This document shows, piece by piece, positions 18,336 to 26,523 of a stretch of 64,000 bases of DNA. Origin of the DNA: Salinarimonas sp. (GTDB lineage Bacteria; Pseudomonadota; Alphaproteobacteria; Rhizobiales; Beijerinckiaceae); the NCBI RefSeq assembly GCF_040111675.1, contig NZ_CP157794.1, positions 2,315,501-2,379,500 of the forward strand, read 5' to 3'. The notes beneath the pieces were generated by a model that was not told where the DNA came from, ran no database searches, and saw only the letters and a program-made list of their open reading frames with translations. A program made the translations under genes and the position numbers. Position 1 is the stretch's first letter; every line of letters starts with the position of its first letter.

Positions 18336-18716
18336 TCAGCGACCGCGGCCGCCGGAATTGCCGGGCCCGTCTCCGGCGGGCCCGTCTCCGGCGGGCCCGG
18401 CGTCGGCGCCCGCGCTCGCCTCGGCGGACACCACCTCGGATACTGCGCGCCCGAGGCCGCCTTCGCGCGCCGCTTGCGAAACGGCGGCGCCGAAATCGCG
18501 CCCGGTAATGCTCGCGACCCCTCCGGGATCGTCGCCGGGGGTGTCCGTCGTCTCGCCCAGGCCGGTGATGCCGAAGAGCGCGATCAGGCCTTTGCCTTTC
18601 GCGTCGGCGAGATTGAACTCCGTAGCTGTTTCCTGCGCGCCGGCTGGAAGCGCGAGGGTGAGGGCGAGGAACGCCGCAAAGGCGGCGGGGACCGTGATTC
18701 GCATTCGATTCTCCAT
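18336..18716 (-). CDS. Small secreted protein of unknown function
   Basis: A 126-aa product I do not recognise. [24 protein letters not shown] is (in two parts) a clear Sec signal peptide with an AGA-Q cleavage site. The mature protein has a small hydrophobic segment ([15 protein letters not shown]) and a low-complexity Gly/Pro/Asp tail built on a GPAGD unit. The tail is encoded by a 15-base tandem repeat at 18363-18392. Start could be ATG 18716 or 18704. It lies opposite the MetF-like and coaD genes and stands alone. Confidence 0.55.
   Translation of the reverse strand: MENRMRITVPAAFAAFLALTLALPAGAQETATEFNLADAKGKGLIALFGITGLGETTDTPGDDPGGVASITGRDFGAAVSQAAREGGLGRAVSEVVSAEASAGADAGPAGDGPAGDGPGNSGGRGR
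18363..18392. repeat. 15-bp tandem repeat in the small secreted protein gene
   Basis: GGGCCCGTCTCCGGC occurs twice in succession, followed by a partial third unit. The unit length is a multiple of three, so copy changes would lengthen or shorten the Gly/Pro/Asp tail without a frameshift. Confidence 0.8.
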
Positions 18717-18871
18717 CCCCCAGCCGGGCGCGAGCCTGTGAGGGTTCGGCACGGGGGTCAAGCGCGTCGTCGGCGGGGACGCCGGCGTGCCGGCGACCGC
18801 GATCCCGGCCGGGCCCCCGCAGCGGGCGTCGCCCTTGCGGGCCGGGCCGCGAGCCGCTAACCCTTGCGGCC

Positions 18872-19366
18872 ATGCCGACGCCGCGCACCGCCCTCTATAC
18901 CGGCTCCTTCGATCCCGTGACCAACGGGCACGCCGAAATCATCGTCCAGGGCGCGGCTCTGGCCGACCGGATCGTGCTCGCCATCGGCGTGCATCCCGGC
19001 AAGACGCCGCTGTTCGCGCCCGACGAGAAGGCCGACCTGCTGCGCGCCGTCTGCGCCGACCTGAAGGTCGCGGCCGAGATCGAGATCGTCACCTTCGACG
19101 GCCTCGCGGTGGACGCCGCGCGCCGGGTGGGCGCGACGCTGATCCTGCGTGGCCTGCGCGACGCCACGGATTTCGACTACGAGATGCAGATGGCCGGCAT
19201 GAACGCCGCCATGGCGCCCGAGATCCGTACCGTGTTCCTCCCCGCCTCGGGCCCGACCCGCCACATCTCCGGCACGTTGGTGCGGCAGATCGCGAAGATG
19301 GGCGGCGACGTCGCCCCCTTCGTGCCGGCGCCCGTCGTCGGTCCCTTGAGTGCGAAATTCGCGTGA
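18872..19366 (+). CDS. coaD: Phosphopantetheine adenylyltransferase
   Basis: Fourth enzyme of coenzyme A synthesis (164 aa, normal length), joining ATP and 4'-phosphopantetheine to form dephospho-CoA. The nucleotidyltransferase motif is [11 protein letters not shown] at residues 10-20, with the TxGH catalytic histidine. [20 protein letters not shown] near residue 90 and [12 protein letters not shown] near residue 130 are the other CoaD signatures. The stop is followed 37 bases later by the secreted cyclophilin gene on the same strand. Confidence 0.96.
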   Translation: MPTPRTALYTGSFDPVTNGHAEIIVQGAALADRIVLAIGVHPGKTPLFAPDEKADLLRAVCADLKVAAEIEIVTFDGLAVDAARRVGATLILRGLRDATDFDYEMQMAGMNAAMAPEIRTVFLPASGPTRHISGTLVRQIAKMGGDVAPFVPAPVVGPLSAKFA

Positions 19367-19403
19367 CGCCGCACATTTCTGCGGCCCTTTTCCGGAGACA
19401 AGG

Positions 19404-19925
19404 ATGAAGAGCCTCATCGCCGCCTTCGCCCTGATGCTCGCGGCCGTCCTGCCGGCCGCCGCTCAGGAGAACACCCTCGTCATGGAGACGCCCCACGGCG
19501 AGGTCGTGATCGAGCTGCGCCCCGACCTCGCGCCCCGGCACGCCGAGCGCCTGCGCACGCTGACGGAACAGGGCTTCTACGACGGCGTTCCGTTCCACCG
19601 CGTCATCGAGGGCTTCATGGCCCAGACCGGCGACCCGACGGGCACCGGCACCGGCGGCTCCGACCTGCCGGACCTCGAGGCGGAATTCACCAACACGCCC
19701 TTCCGGCGCGGCTCCATCGGCATGGCCCGCACGCAGGACCCGAACTCGGCCAACAGCCAGTTCTTCATCGTCTACGACCGGGCCGAATGGCTCGACAACC
19801 AGTACACCTATGTCGGCGACGTCGTCTCCGGGATGGAGGCGATCGACCGCCTCGCCAAGGGCGTCGGCCGTTCCGGCATGGTTCCCGATCCCGACCGCAT
19901 CGTCGATATGCGCGTCGGCGAGTAG
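19404..19925 (+). CDS. Secreted peptidyl-prolyl isomerase, cyclophilin type
   Basis: A 173-aa cyclophilin with a signal peptide (MKSLIAAFALMLAAVLPAAAQ), therefore periplasmic. It catalyses cis-trans isomerisation of prolyl bonds. The active-site segment FYDGVPFHRVIEGFMAQTGD is near residue 58 and SANSQFFIVYD near residue 115. Start ATG 19404 is preceded by ACAAGG; the open frame extends further upstream but would bury the signal peptide. It is followed by a closely similar cytoplasmic copy 34 bases downstream. Confidence 0.94.
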   Translation: MKSLIAAFALMLAAVLPAAAQENTLVMETPHGEVVIELRPDLAPRHAERLRTLTEQGFYDGVPFHRVIEGFMAQTGDPTGTGTGGSDLPDLEAEFTNTPFRRGSIGMARTQDPNSANSQFFIVYDRAEWLDNQYTYVGDVVSGMEAIDRLAKGVGRSGMVPDPDRIVDMRVGE

Positions 19926-19959
19926 TCTCAGCCAGATCCACCACAGACAGGAGGGCCCG

Positions 19960-20424
19960 ATGGCCGATCCCGAGAACACCATCGTCATGGAGACGACCAA
20001 GGGCCGCGTCGTCATCGAGCTGCGCCCGGACGTCGCGCCGAACCACGTCGAGCGCATCAAGACGCTCTCGCGCCAGGGCTTCTACGACGGCGTGCCGTTC
20101 CACCGCGTGATCGAGGGCTTCATGGCCCAGACCGGCGACCCCACGGGCACCGGCACCGGCGGCTCCGACCTGCCGGACCTCAAGGCCGAGTTCAACGCCG
20201 AGCCGCACGTGCGCGGCACCTGCTCGATGGCGCGCACCTCGGCCCCGCACTCGGCCAACAGCCAGTTCTTCATCTGCTTCGGCGACGCCCGCTTCCTCGA
20301 CAAGCAGTACACCGTCTGGGGCAAGGTCACCGAGGGCATGGAGACCATCGACCAGATCAAGCGCGGCGAGCCCGTGCGCGAGCCCGACAAGATCGTCTCG
20401 ATGAAGGTGATGGCGGACGCCTGA
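19960..20424 (+). CDS. Cytoplasmic peptidyl-prolyl isomerase, cyclophilin type
   Basis: A 154-aa cyclophilin without a signal peptide. FYDGVPFHRVIEGFMAQTGD is identical to the upstream secreted copy, as is the GTGTGGSDLPDL stretch; SANSQFFICFGDARFLD is the second conserved block. GGAGGG precedes ATG 19960. The two genes look like an old duplication in which one copy kept or gained an export signal. Confidence 0.95.
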   Translation: MADPENTIVMETTKGRVVIELRPDVAPNHVERIKTLSRQGFYDGVPFHRVIEGFMAQTGDPTGTGTGGSDLPDLKAEFNAEPHVRGTCSMARTSAPHSANSQFFICFGDARFLDKQYTVWGKVTEGMETIDQIKRGEPVREPDKIVSMKVMADA

Positions 20425-20457
20425 GAGTTCGCGAACCCGGCGCACGGAGCGAAGCCC

Positions 20458-20637
20458 TGTCATCCCGGGCCGCGAAGCGGACCCGGGACCCATACGCTCG
20501 ACGACGGTCCGAGCGCGCATGGCGCGCTCGTTGCACGACGAACCGGCATGGCGATGTCGCGAAACGCGGCCTGAAGGCCGCGAAACAGGCGTCGGCGCGT
20601 ATGGGTCCCGGGTCGTCGTTCGGCGCCCGGGATGACA
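20458..20637. repeat. Long intergenic inverted repeat (CATCCCGGG family)
   Basis: The left arm starts TGTCATCCCGGGCCGCGAAG at 20458 and ends ACCCATACGC near 20497. The right arm is its reverse complement, GCGTATGGGTCCCGGG from 20597 and ending CGCCCGGGATGACA at 20637. About 100 bases separate the arms. Arms of this kind recur between genes in many Rhizobiales genomes. Sited between two convergent genes (cyclophilin and pncA), it could also act as a bidirectional transcript end. Confidence 0.75.
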
Positions 20638-20656
20638 GATCACCCGGGACGGCGCC

Positions 20657-21307
20657 TCACGCCAGCAGGTCCCCCGTCTCGCAGAACCGCACCCCGGCGC
20701 GTTCCATGTCGCCGAGCGCCTTGGCCAGCGAGCCGTCCGTGTCGATGGCGCGGCAGGCGTCGAGGATCACGTAGGTGTCGAAGCCCTCGGCCTGGGCGTC
20801 GAGCGCGCTCCAGGCGACGCAGAAATCCGTGGCCAGCCCCGCGAAGAAGAGGCGCTTCAGGCCGCGCTCGCGCAAATAGCCGGCGAGGCCCGTATGCGTG
20901 TGCCGGTCCGCCTCGCGGAAGGCGGAATAGCTGTCCACGTCCTTGTTGTAGCCCTTGCGGATGACGAGCTCGGCGAGATACGCGCATTCGAGGCCGCGCG
21001 AGATCTCGGCGCCGCGCGAGCCCTGGACGCAATGGTCCGGCCACAGGATCTGCGTCCCGTAGGGCATCTCGATCGTCTCGAAGGGCGCCTTGCCCGTATG
21101 GCTCGAGGCGAAGGAGGAATGGTGCGGCGGATGCCAGTCCTGCGTCAGCAGGATGTGCCCGCGATGGGCGGCGAAGCGCTTCGCGAGAGCGTCGATCGGC
21201 GCGATCACCGCATCGCCGTCCGGCACGGCGAGCGCGCCGCCCGGCAGGAAATCGTATTGCACGTCGGTGACGACGAGAACGTCGGCTTCCGTCGGCGTCG
21301 TGTCCAT
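20657..21307 (-). CDS. pncA: Nicotinamidase/pyrazinamidase
   Basis: A 216-aa cysteine hydrolase that deamidates nicotinamide to nicotinate for NAD salvage. Catalytic and metal residues are visible: VVTDVQYDFLPGGAL near residue 12 (catalytic Asp), TQDWHPPHHSSFA near residue 55 (metal site), WPDHCVQGSRGAE near residue 89 and LATDFCVAWSALDA near residue 158 (nucleophile Cys). It lies 85 bases downstream of the BMP-family binding protein on the same strand, which suggests joint uptake and salvage of a nucleoside or nicotinamide-type compound. Confidence 0.94.
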   Translation of the reverse strand: MDTTPTEADVLVVTDVQYDFLPGGALAVPDGDAVIAPIDALAKRFAAHRGHILLTQDWHPPHHSSFASSHTGKAPFETIEMPYGTQILWPDHCVQGSRGAEISRGLECAYLAELVIRKGYNKDVDSYSAFREADRHTHTGLAGYLRERGLKRLFFAGLATDFCVAWSALDAQAEGFDTYVILDACRAIDTDGSLAKALGDMERAGVRFCETGDLLA

Positions 21308-21392
21308 GGCCGCGCCTCCCTCGAATCTTGTCGTTGAGAAAGGGCGCGCGCGGCGTCGCGGCCGCGCGCGCTGTGTCCCGGCCGGCTTCGGC

Positions 21393-22466
21393 TCAGTTCG
21401 GCAGCTGGGCGTCGATGCCCTGGACGTAGAAGTTCATGCCGAGGATCTGCGGGTCGGAGAGATGTGTGCCGCCCTCGCAGGGGACTTCCGTCCCGTCCTG
21501 CATGAAGACCGGGCAGGCGAACGGGTGCAGCTCGCCCGACGCGATCGCCGCCTCGGTCGTCTCGGCCAGCGCCGCGACGTCCTCGGGCATGTTCGCGTAG
21601 TCGGCCATCACCACCATGCCGTCGGCGAGGCCGCCCCAGGTGTCGGTGGATCCCCAGGTGCCGTCGAGCACCATGCCCACGCGCTCCACGTAGTAGGGCG
21701 CCCAGTCGTCGATGATGGCGGTGAGCTGCGCCTCGGGGGCGAAGCGCTCCATGTCGGAGGCCTGGCCGAAGCCGAGCGCGCCGCGGTCGGCGGCGGCCTG
21801 GAGCGGGGCCGGTGAGTCGGTGTGCTGGGTGATGACGTCGACGCCCTGGTCGAGGAGCGCCGTCGCCGCGTCGGCCTCGCGCGCCGGGTCGTACCAGGAA
21901 TTCACCCACACGACCCGCAGCTCGATGTCGGGATCGACGGACTGCGCGCCCAGCATGAAGGCGTTGATGCCGGCGATCACTTCCGGAATCGGGAAGGCGC
22001 CGACATAGCCGATCACGCCGCTCTCCGACATGCGCGCCGCGATCTGGCCGATGATGTAGCGGCCCTCGTGGAACTTGCCGGCGTAGGTCGCGACGTTGTC
22101 GGCGCGCTTGTAGCCGGTGGCGTGCTCGAACTTCACGTCCGGGTAGCGCTCGGCCACCGCCAGCGTCGGCTCCATGAAGCCGAAGGAGGTGGTGAAGATG
22201 ATGTCGTGGCCGGTGCGGGCCAGCTGCTCGATGGCGCGCTCGGCGTCCGACTCGGGCACGCTCTCGACGAAGGTGGTCTCGACCTTGTCGCCGAAGGCGG
22301 CCTCGACGGCCTGACGGCCCTGGTCGTGCTGGTAGGACCAGCCGTGGTCGCCCACCGGGCCCACGTAGATGAAGCCCACCTTGGCGGTTTCCTGCTGCGC
22401 GAACGCCCCCGTCGCGCCGAAAGCGAGCGCCGCGACGGCGGCGATCAGCGAAGTCCCTGTCCTCAT
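21393..22466 (-). CDS. BMP-family ABC transporter substrate-binding protein
   Basis: A 357-aa periplasmic basic-membrane-protein (Med/PnrA) family binding protein. The signal peptide is MRTGTSLIAAVAALAFGATG then AFAQ. The ligand-binding fold shows KVGFIYVGPVGDHGWSYQHD, FTTSFGFMEPTLAVAERYPD and GYVGAFPIPEVIAGINAFMLG. Characterised relatives bind nucleosides. Start ATG 22466 follows AAGAGGT; an upstream in-frame ATG would hide the signal. Its probable ATPase and permeases lie 6 kb away at 28839-32421 in the same orientation. Confidence 0.9.
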   Translation of the reverse strand: MRTGTSLIAAVAALAFGATGAFAQQETAKVGFIYVGPVGDHGWSYQHDQGRQAVEAAFGDKVETTFVESVPESDAERAIEQLARTGHDIIFTTSFGFMEPTLAVAERYPDVKFEHATGYKRADNVATYAGKFHEGRYIIGQIAARMSESGVIGYVGAFPIPEVIAGINAFMLGAQSVDPDIELRVVWVNSWYDPAREADAATALLDQGVDVITQHTDSPAPLQAAADRGALGFGQASDMERFAPEAQLTAIIDDWAPYYVERVGMVLDGTWGSTDTWGGLADGMVVMADYANMPEDVAALAETTEAAIASGELHPFACPVFMQDGTEVPCEGGTHLSDPQILGMNFYVQGIDAQLPN

Positions 22467-22530
22467 GACGACCTCTTGTTCTATGGGAACCCGAACTGTG
22501 GCACTCATCCCGCGCCCGCGCAACGCCCGG

Positions 22531-23253
22531 CTAGCCCCGCGCCATCTCCGCCGCCGCTGCGGCGGCGAGGGCGGCGTTGCCGGCCGCGCGCGACCCGTCC
22601 GGCAGGACGAGCACGTCCTCCAGCCCTATGCGAAGATCGTGCCCGGCGCGCCGCGCCGCCCGGAAGACGGGCCAGAAACCGCTGTCGAGCCCGTGGCTGA
22701 GCACGGGGCCGGCATAGCCGCCCTCGTCCAGCTCCGCGAGCACCCCCTCGAAGCCGCCGAGCGCCGCGTCCTCGCCCTGCTCGTTGATCTCCACCAGCAC
22801 GCGCAGGACGCGCGCCGCCCACGGCTCGTGCAGGAAGCGCGCGACGTCGCCGCGCGACCACAGCCCGGCCTCGACCCCGATGCCCATTTCGAGGGCAAGT
22901 GCCGCGACCTCGGGCGCGTCCTCCTCCACGAGGTTGATCGAGACGTAATCCGGCAACACCCGCCAGCCCCGCATGGCCTCGCGCCGCGCCGCGCCCCCGG
23001 GCGCGATCCACGCCCCCGTCGAGACGCCGACGGGCACGCCCGGGCAGGCCGCCCGGATCGCCGCGAGCGCCGCCGCGACGGCCGCGCCCTCCAGCGTCTC
23101 CGCGCCCGACGCGTCCCGCGGATGCACGTGCAGCGCCCCCACTCCCGCCGCGACGACGGCCGCCGCATCGGCGGCGAGCGCGTCCGGCGTGAGCGGAACC
23201 GCGGGGTGCTCGGCGGGGGTGCGGGCGCCGTTGAGGGCGGCTTGGAGGAGCAT
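22531..23253 (-). CDS. BKACE-family (DUF849) protein, short form
   Basis: A 240-aa member of the beta-keto acid cleavage enzyme family, which condenses beta-keto acids with acetyl-CoA to give acetoacetate and a CoA ester. The zinc ligands HVHPRD (residues 42-47) and the glutamate in RIGLEDVLVLPDG near residue 215 are present, with VSTGAWI between them. Characterised members are about 270-300 aa, so this is a compact variant. ATG 23253 has GGCCC rather than a strong ribosome site; an upstream extension through the IS end is not credible. It sits between the BMP gene and the insertion sequence. Confidence 0.8.
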   Translation of the reverse strand: MLLQAALNGARTPAEHPAVPLTPDALAADAAAVVAAGVGALHVHPRDASGAETLEGAAVAAALAAIRAACPGVPVGVSTGAWIAPGGAARREAMRGWRVLPDYVSINLVEEDAPEVAALALEMGIGVEAGLWSRGDVARFLHEPWAARVLRVLVEINEQGEDAALGGFEGVLAELDEGGYAGPVLSHGLDSGFWPVFRAARRAGHDLRIGLEDVLVLPDGSRAAGNAALAAAAAAEMARG

Positions 23254-23308
23254 GGCGGGCCTCTTCGTGGGGCCATGTTCGCCCGCGGCCCGCCGCCGCG
23301 CAAGCGCG

Positions 23309-24436
23309 TGTCCGGGGTCAGCACATATGAGACGCGGCGGGGCTCCCGGCAGCTGGTTTGGAGAGGTACGCGGCGGGTGGTCGTCCGGCAAGGGCTCCAT
23401 GCGGTCTGTGGTGGTTGTAGAGGTGCTGGAAGGCGTCGATATGGGGATTGAGGGCCTCGACGCCGGCGGGGAGGTCGTAGACGGCGTAGAATTCGTAGCG
23501 CCAGGCGGCGTTGCAGCGCTCGACGCCGCCGTTGAGCTTGGGGCTCTTGGGCGGGAGCTCGTAGAGGACGAGGTTCTTGTCGGCGCAGGCCTGCTCGAAC
23601 TCGGCCTTGAACTCGGAGCCGCCGTCGACCTGGATCGCCTTCACCGGGAAGGGCATCTCGGCGAGGACCTTGTCGAGGAAGAGGGCGGCGGCCTTGGCGG
23701 TGGCGCGCCGGAAAGCCTTTGCGACGGTCCATTTGGCGACGGGGCAATAGGCGGTGAAGTGCTTGACGTGGCACTCTGGCGCGATCTGGACGTAGACGGT
23801 GTCGATCTGGACGATGGCGCCGGGCGCGTCGGCCTTCAGTCCCTTGGGCAGTCGCAGGGCATGACGGCGCCTGGCGGTCCAGCGCTTGGTCTTGGCGGCC
23901 TTGCGGGCGATCGGGACGGGCTGGGCGCGTCCGCGTGCGACCAGGTGGGCGATGATGCGCCCCACCGTCGTGTCGGAGACGGCGAAGCCTTCGAGGCGCA
24001 CGAGCGGCCCGATCTTGGCGCGTCCCCACATCGGGTAGTCGTCGCGCAGGCGCTCGACGGCGCGGACCAGCTCGGACGTCCAGGACTTGGCTCGCATCCG
24101 GTGCGGGCGACGGCTGCGCGGCCGAGGGTCCTTCTCCCAGCGATACAGCGTCGAGCGCGGCACGCCGACGGCCTGCGCGGCCTCCTCGGCCCCGAGCCCG
24201 GCGCGCATCGCACGACGCCAGCGCATCACCGCGTCGCGTCTCATCGTCGCTGCGATATCGAAGGTCTTCGCGCCGATGAGACGCGACGCGACCCGACCGT
24301 TTCTGATAACCTGACGGGGCAGGCCGAAAACCTGCATCGGGGATCTCCTGAAGCTCGTGTTGTCGCAAACCCAAGCTTCCGGGATCCCCGATCCCGTTCA
24401 AGGCCTCAGCGTCTCACTTCTGTCCGACCCTAAACA
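23309..24436 (-). mobile_element. Complete IS481-like insertion sequence, 1128 bp
   Basis: The left end reads TGTCCGGGGTCAGC from 23309. The right end, read inward, is TGTTTAGGGTCGGACAG from 24436. The ends share TGT-N3-GGGTC-N-G as imperfect terminal inverted repeats and finish in TGT/ACA as IS481-type elements do. GCGCG at 23304-23308 and again at 24437-24441 is a 5-bp target duplication. A single intact transposase fills the element, so it may be mobile and recently inserted. Confidence 0.85.
23318..24337 (-). CDS. IS481-type DDE transposase
   Basis: A 339-aa transposase. An N-terminal helix-turn-helix (GAEEAAQAVGVPRSTLYRWE near residue 50) is followed by a linker and an rve-type integrase core. 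The catalytic triad is readable: D in VQIDTVYV near residue 180, D in IQVDGGSEF near residue 240 and E in LNGGVERCNAAWR near residue 276. The frame is intact from ATG 24337 to the TGA at 23318-23320, which lies inside the left terminal repeat. No frameshift site is needed. Confidence 0.92.
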   Translation of the reverse strand: MQVFGLPRQVIRNGRVASRLIGAKTFDIAATMRRDAVMRWRRAMRAGLGAEEAAQAVGVPRSTLYRWEKDPRPRSRRPHRMRAKSWTSELVRAVERLRDDYPMWGRAKIGPLVRLEGFAVSDTTVGRIIAHLVARGRAQPVPIARKAAKTKRWTARRRHALRLPKGLKADAPGAIVQIDTVYVQIAPECHVKHFTAYCPVAKWTVAKAFRRATAKAAALFLDKVLAEMPFPVKAIQVDGGSEFKAEFEQACADKNLVLYELPPKSPKLNGGVERCNAAWRYEFYAVYDLPAGVEALNPHIDAFQHLYNHHRPHGALAGRPPAAYLSKPAAGSPAASHMC

Positions 24437-24442
24437 GCGCGG

Positions 24443-24646
24443 CTACTTCCCCTGCCTGCGTCGCTCCGTGACGACCACGCCCCCGACGCCCCAATTGTCG
24501 GTGTCGACCTCGTCGATGACGACGACGGTGGTCGCGGGGTTCTTGCCCAGAACGTCGACGAGAAGCCGCGTCGCCCCTTCGACGAGCGCCTTCTTCTGCG
24601 CAGGCGTCACCCCCTCGCGGGTGACCTTGATGTTCACGTAGGGCAT
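24443..24646 (-). CDS. 4-oxalocrotonate tautomerase-family protein
   Basis: A 67-aa tautomerase-superfamily protein. After Met removal it begins with the catalytic Pro1 (PYVNIKVTREGVT), followed by the usual ATRLLVDVLGKNPATTVVVI and the WGVGG loop near the C-terminus. Such enzymes interconvert enol and keto forms of dienoates in aromatic catabolism. It overlaps the upstream FAD/NAD(P) gene by 13 bases. The stop is only 6 bases from the IS right end, so anything downstream in the original operon was cut off by the insertion. Confidence 0.92.
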   Translation of the reverse strand: MPYVNIKVTREGVTPAQKKALVEGATRLLVDVLGKNPATTVVVIDEVDTDNWGVGGVVVTERRRQGK

Positions 24647-26523
24647 GGATCGGTTCCTCTCTTTGTTGCTCTGGCCGCATCGCTCACGCGGACCGCCGCC
24701 AGCGTTTGCGCCACGCAGCGGTCGGAATCCCGCAGGAAGCGCGAGTTCACGCCCGGGCGGGGAAGCACGTAGGTGTAGAAGTTGGGCCCCTCGGTGAGAT
24801 TGCCGAGCGCGAAGACGCGTCCGAGACCGCAGCCGGACCCATCCACCGGGTGGTAGTCTCGGTCGATCTCGATGCCGCCCGGATGATAGGAGCCGTTGCG
24901 GTACGGCCGGACGAGGCCTCTGGCGAGCAGAGACCGCACGAGCGGCGAATCGTCCTCCTCAGGCCAGAAATGGTCGATCCGCGCTTTCACCAGGACGTCC
25001 GCGGGCTCGATGTCGGCGTCGGAGCATCCGGGACGCGACGATACGATCTCGAAGCGCGCATCGCGTTCGTTGGCGCGAAGGCGGGCGCCGGGCGCTCCGC
25101 CGACGACCACGACCCCGGCATCCATGAGCGCCGCCAGCTCTCGGTTGCGCCGCAGCGGCGGACCGACCGCGATCCGGTTCATGACCGGCACGAGCTGTTC
25201 CATGAAATCGCGGTGCGACTGCGGCGTGAGCCCGCCCCAGTCCACGCACAGGCGCAACGTGTCGCGGATGTCGCGCAGCACATCGCTCGCCGCCTTCAAA
25301 GGATTCGAGACGTTTCCTCCGGCGGCAGCGCTCAGGTCCTCGGCCAGGAAGCGGCGCACGAAGTCGCGAAACGTGCCCAAGTCCGCGAATCCTTCCGGCA
25401 GCGGCTGGAAGAGCCGGTCAATGGCGGTTCGCTCTTCGGCTGTCGGCACGAACGCCGCCGGCTCGACCGCGACCCCGGTCGCAGCGATCCGGTACGCGAA
25501 GGCCATCTCCTTCTTGAGGATCGGCCAGACCTCCTCCATGAAGTCGAGCTGCCGCCCGCCGCCCTCCAGGCTTGCGACGACCTCGTCCGTGAGAAAAGCG
25601 GCTTTGTACTGACCGCTCGGTCCCTTCTGGTTGACGCCTCGCGCCGCGAAGGGGAGCGATTGCCTCGAGAAGAGCAGCAGCTTCGGCTCTCGCCCCGAGG
25701 TGTGATACACGAGCCGACCGTCCTCCTCGCTGAACTCGCCATTGCGTCCGACCGTCAGCTCGGCGATGACGTCGTGCGCCGAGAGCCCGAGGCCCTGAAC
25801 CGCGACACGCGTGGCTGGCGCGATCGCTTCGAGGTCGGCGAGGGGGTAGCAGGATCGAAAGAAGGCGAGGTGCGGGTTGCGCGCCTCGTTTCGCTTCACG
25901 AATTCCACGAATTCGCGCTCCTCGGCGCTCGGGCGGTTCGAGCCGTGGCCGATGGTCAGGAAAACCCAGTCGCAATCGAGCGGGAATCCGCTGTCGAGGA
26001 CGACGCGGCTGCGGCCGTCGGGGCGGGGCTCGATGTCCACCGCCAGCTGGCGATGGAAACGGATCGACAAAGAGGGCGGTGCGCTGCGGACGAGGCCGTC
26101 GCAGACCCAGGCGAGATACTCCCCCAGCAGACGCCGGGGAACGTAGTCGTTGTCGTCGATAGGCTCCCCGGCCTCCACGGTGCCGAGGCGCAGGAACCGG
26201 CTACCGACGCGCCGGTAGCCCTGCGCGCGAGCCCAGCTGGCGAGGTCGGGGCCCTCGATCAGCGGCCCGTCCATGGCGACCGACGCGTCAGCGAACATCG
26301 TGATCTGGGAGGCGACCGTGTTGATCAGGAGGTGATCGGGTTGGCGCACATGATGCGTGCCGAGCCCGTGCTCCTTGGGGTCGATGACATGAACGACGGC
26401 GGGCCGCACGAGAGGCGCCGCGCGGAGGTGAGCGACGATGCGCTCGAGCACGCTCAGGCCGCGCGGCCCGAGGCCGACGATGGCGATCTGCGTCAATGCG
26501 TTGACTGTATCTCGGATCGTCAT
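24634..26523 (-). CDS. FAD/NAD(P)-binding protein
   Basis: A 629-aa flavoprotein of the FAD-NAD(P)-binding family (PF13454-like). The dinucleotide motif AIVGLGPRGLSVLERIV is at residues 13-29, DPKEHGLGTHHVRQPDHLLIN follows in two blocks, and a second dinucleotide-type segment is VAVQGLGLSAHDVIAEL near residue 240. The C-terminal third ends with VFALGNLTEGPNFYTY, the region closing on the flavin. Reaction unknown. It is translationally coupled on both sides (4-base overlap with the MFS gene, 13 with the tautomerase). Its base composition looks less GC-extreme than its neighbours, which fits transfer. Confidence 0.8.
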   Translation of the reverse strand: MTIRDTVNALTQIAIVGLGPRGLSVLERIVAHLRAAPLVRPAVVHVIDPKEHGLGTHHVRQPDHLLINTVASQITMFADASVAMDGPLIEGPDLASWARAQGYRRVGSRFLRLGTVEAGEPIDDNDYVPRRLLGEYLAWVCDGLVRSAPPSLSIRFHRQLAVDIEPRPDGRSRVVLDSGFPLDCDWVFLTIGHGSNRPSAEEREFVEFVKRNEARNPHLAFFRSCYPLADLEAIAPATRVAVQGLGLSAHDVIAELTVGRNGEFSEEDGRLVYHTSGREPKLLLFSRQSLPFAARGVNQKGPSGQYKAAFLTDEVVASLEGGGRQLDFMEEVWPILKKEMAFAYRIAATGVAVEPAAFVPTAEERTAIDRLFQPLPEGFADLGTFRDFVRRFLAEDLSAAAGGNVSNPLKAASDVLRDIRDTLRLCVDWGGLTPQSHRDFMEQLVPVMNRIAVGPPLRRNRELAALMDAGVVVVGGAPGARLRANERDARFEIVSSRPGCSDADIEPADVLVKARIDHFWPEEDDSPLVRSLLARGLVRPYRNGSYHPGGIEIDRDYHPVDGSGCGLGRVFALGNLTEGPNFYTYVLPRPGVNSRFLRDSDRCVAQTLAAVRVSDAARATKRGTDPCPT

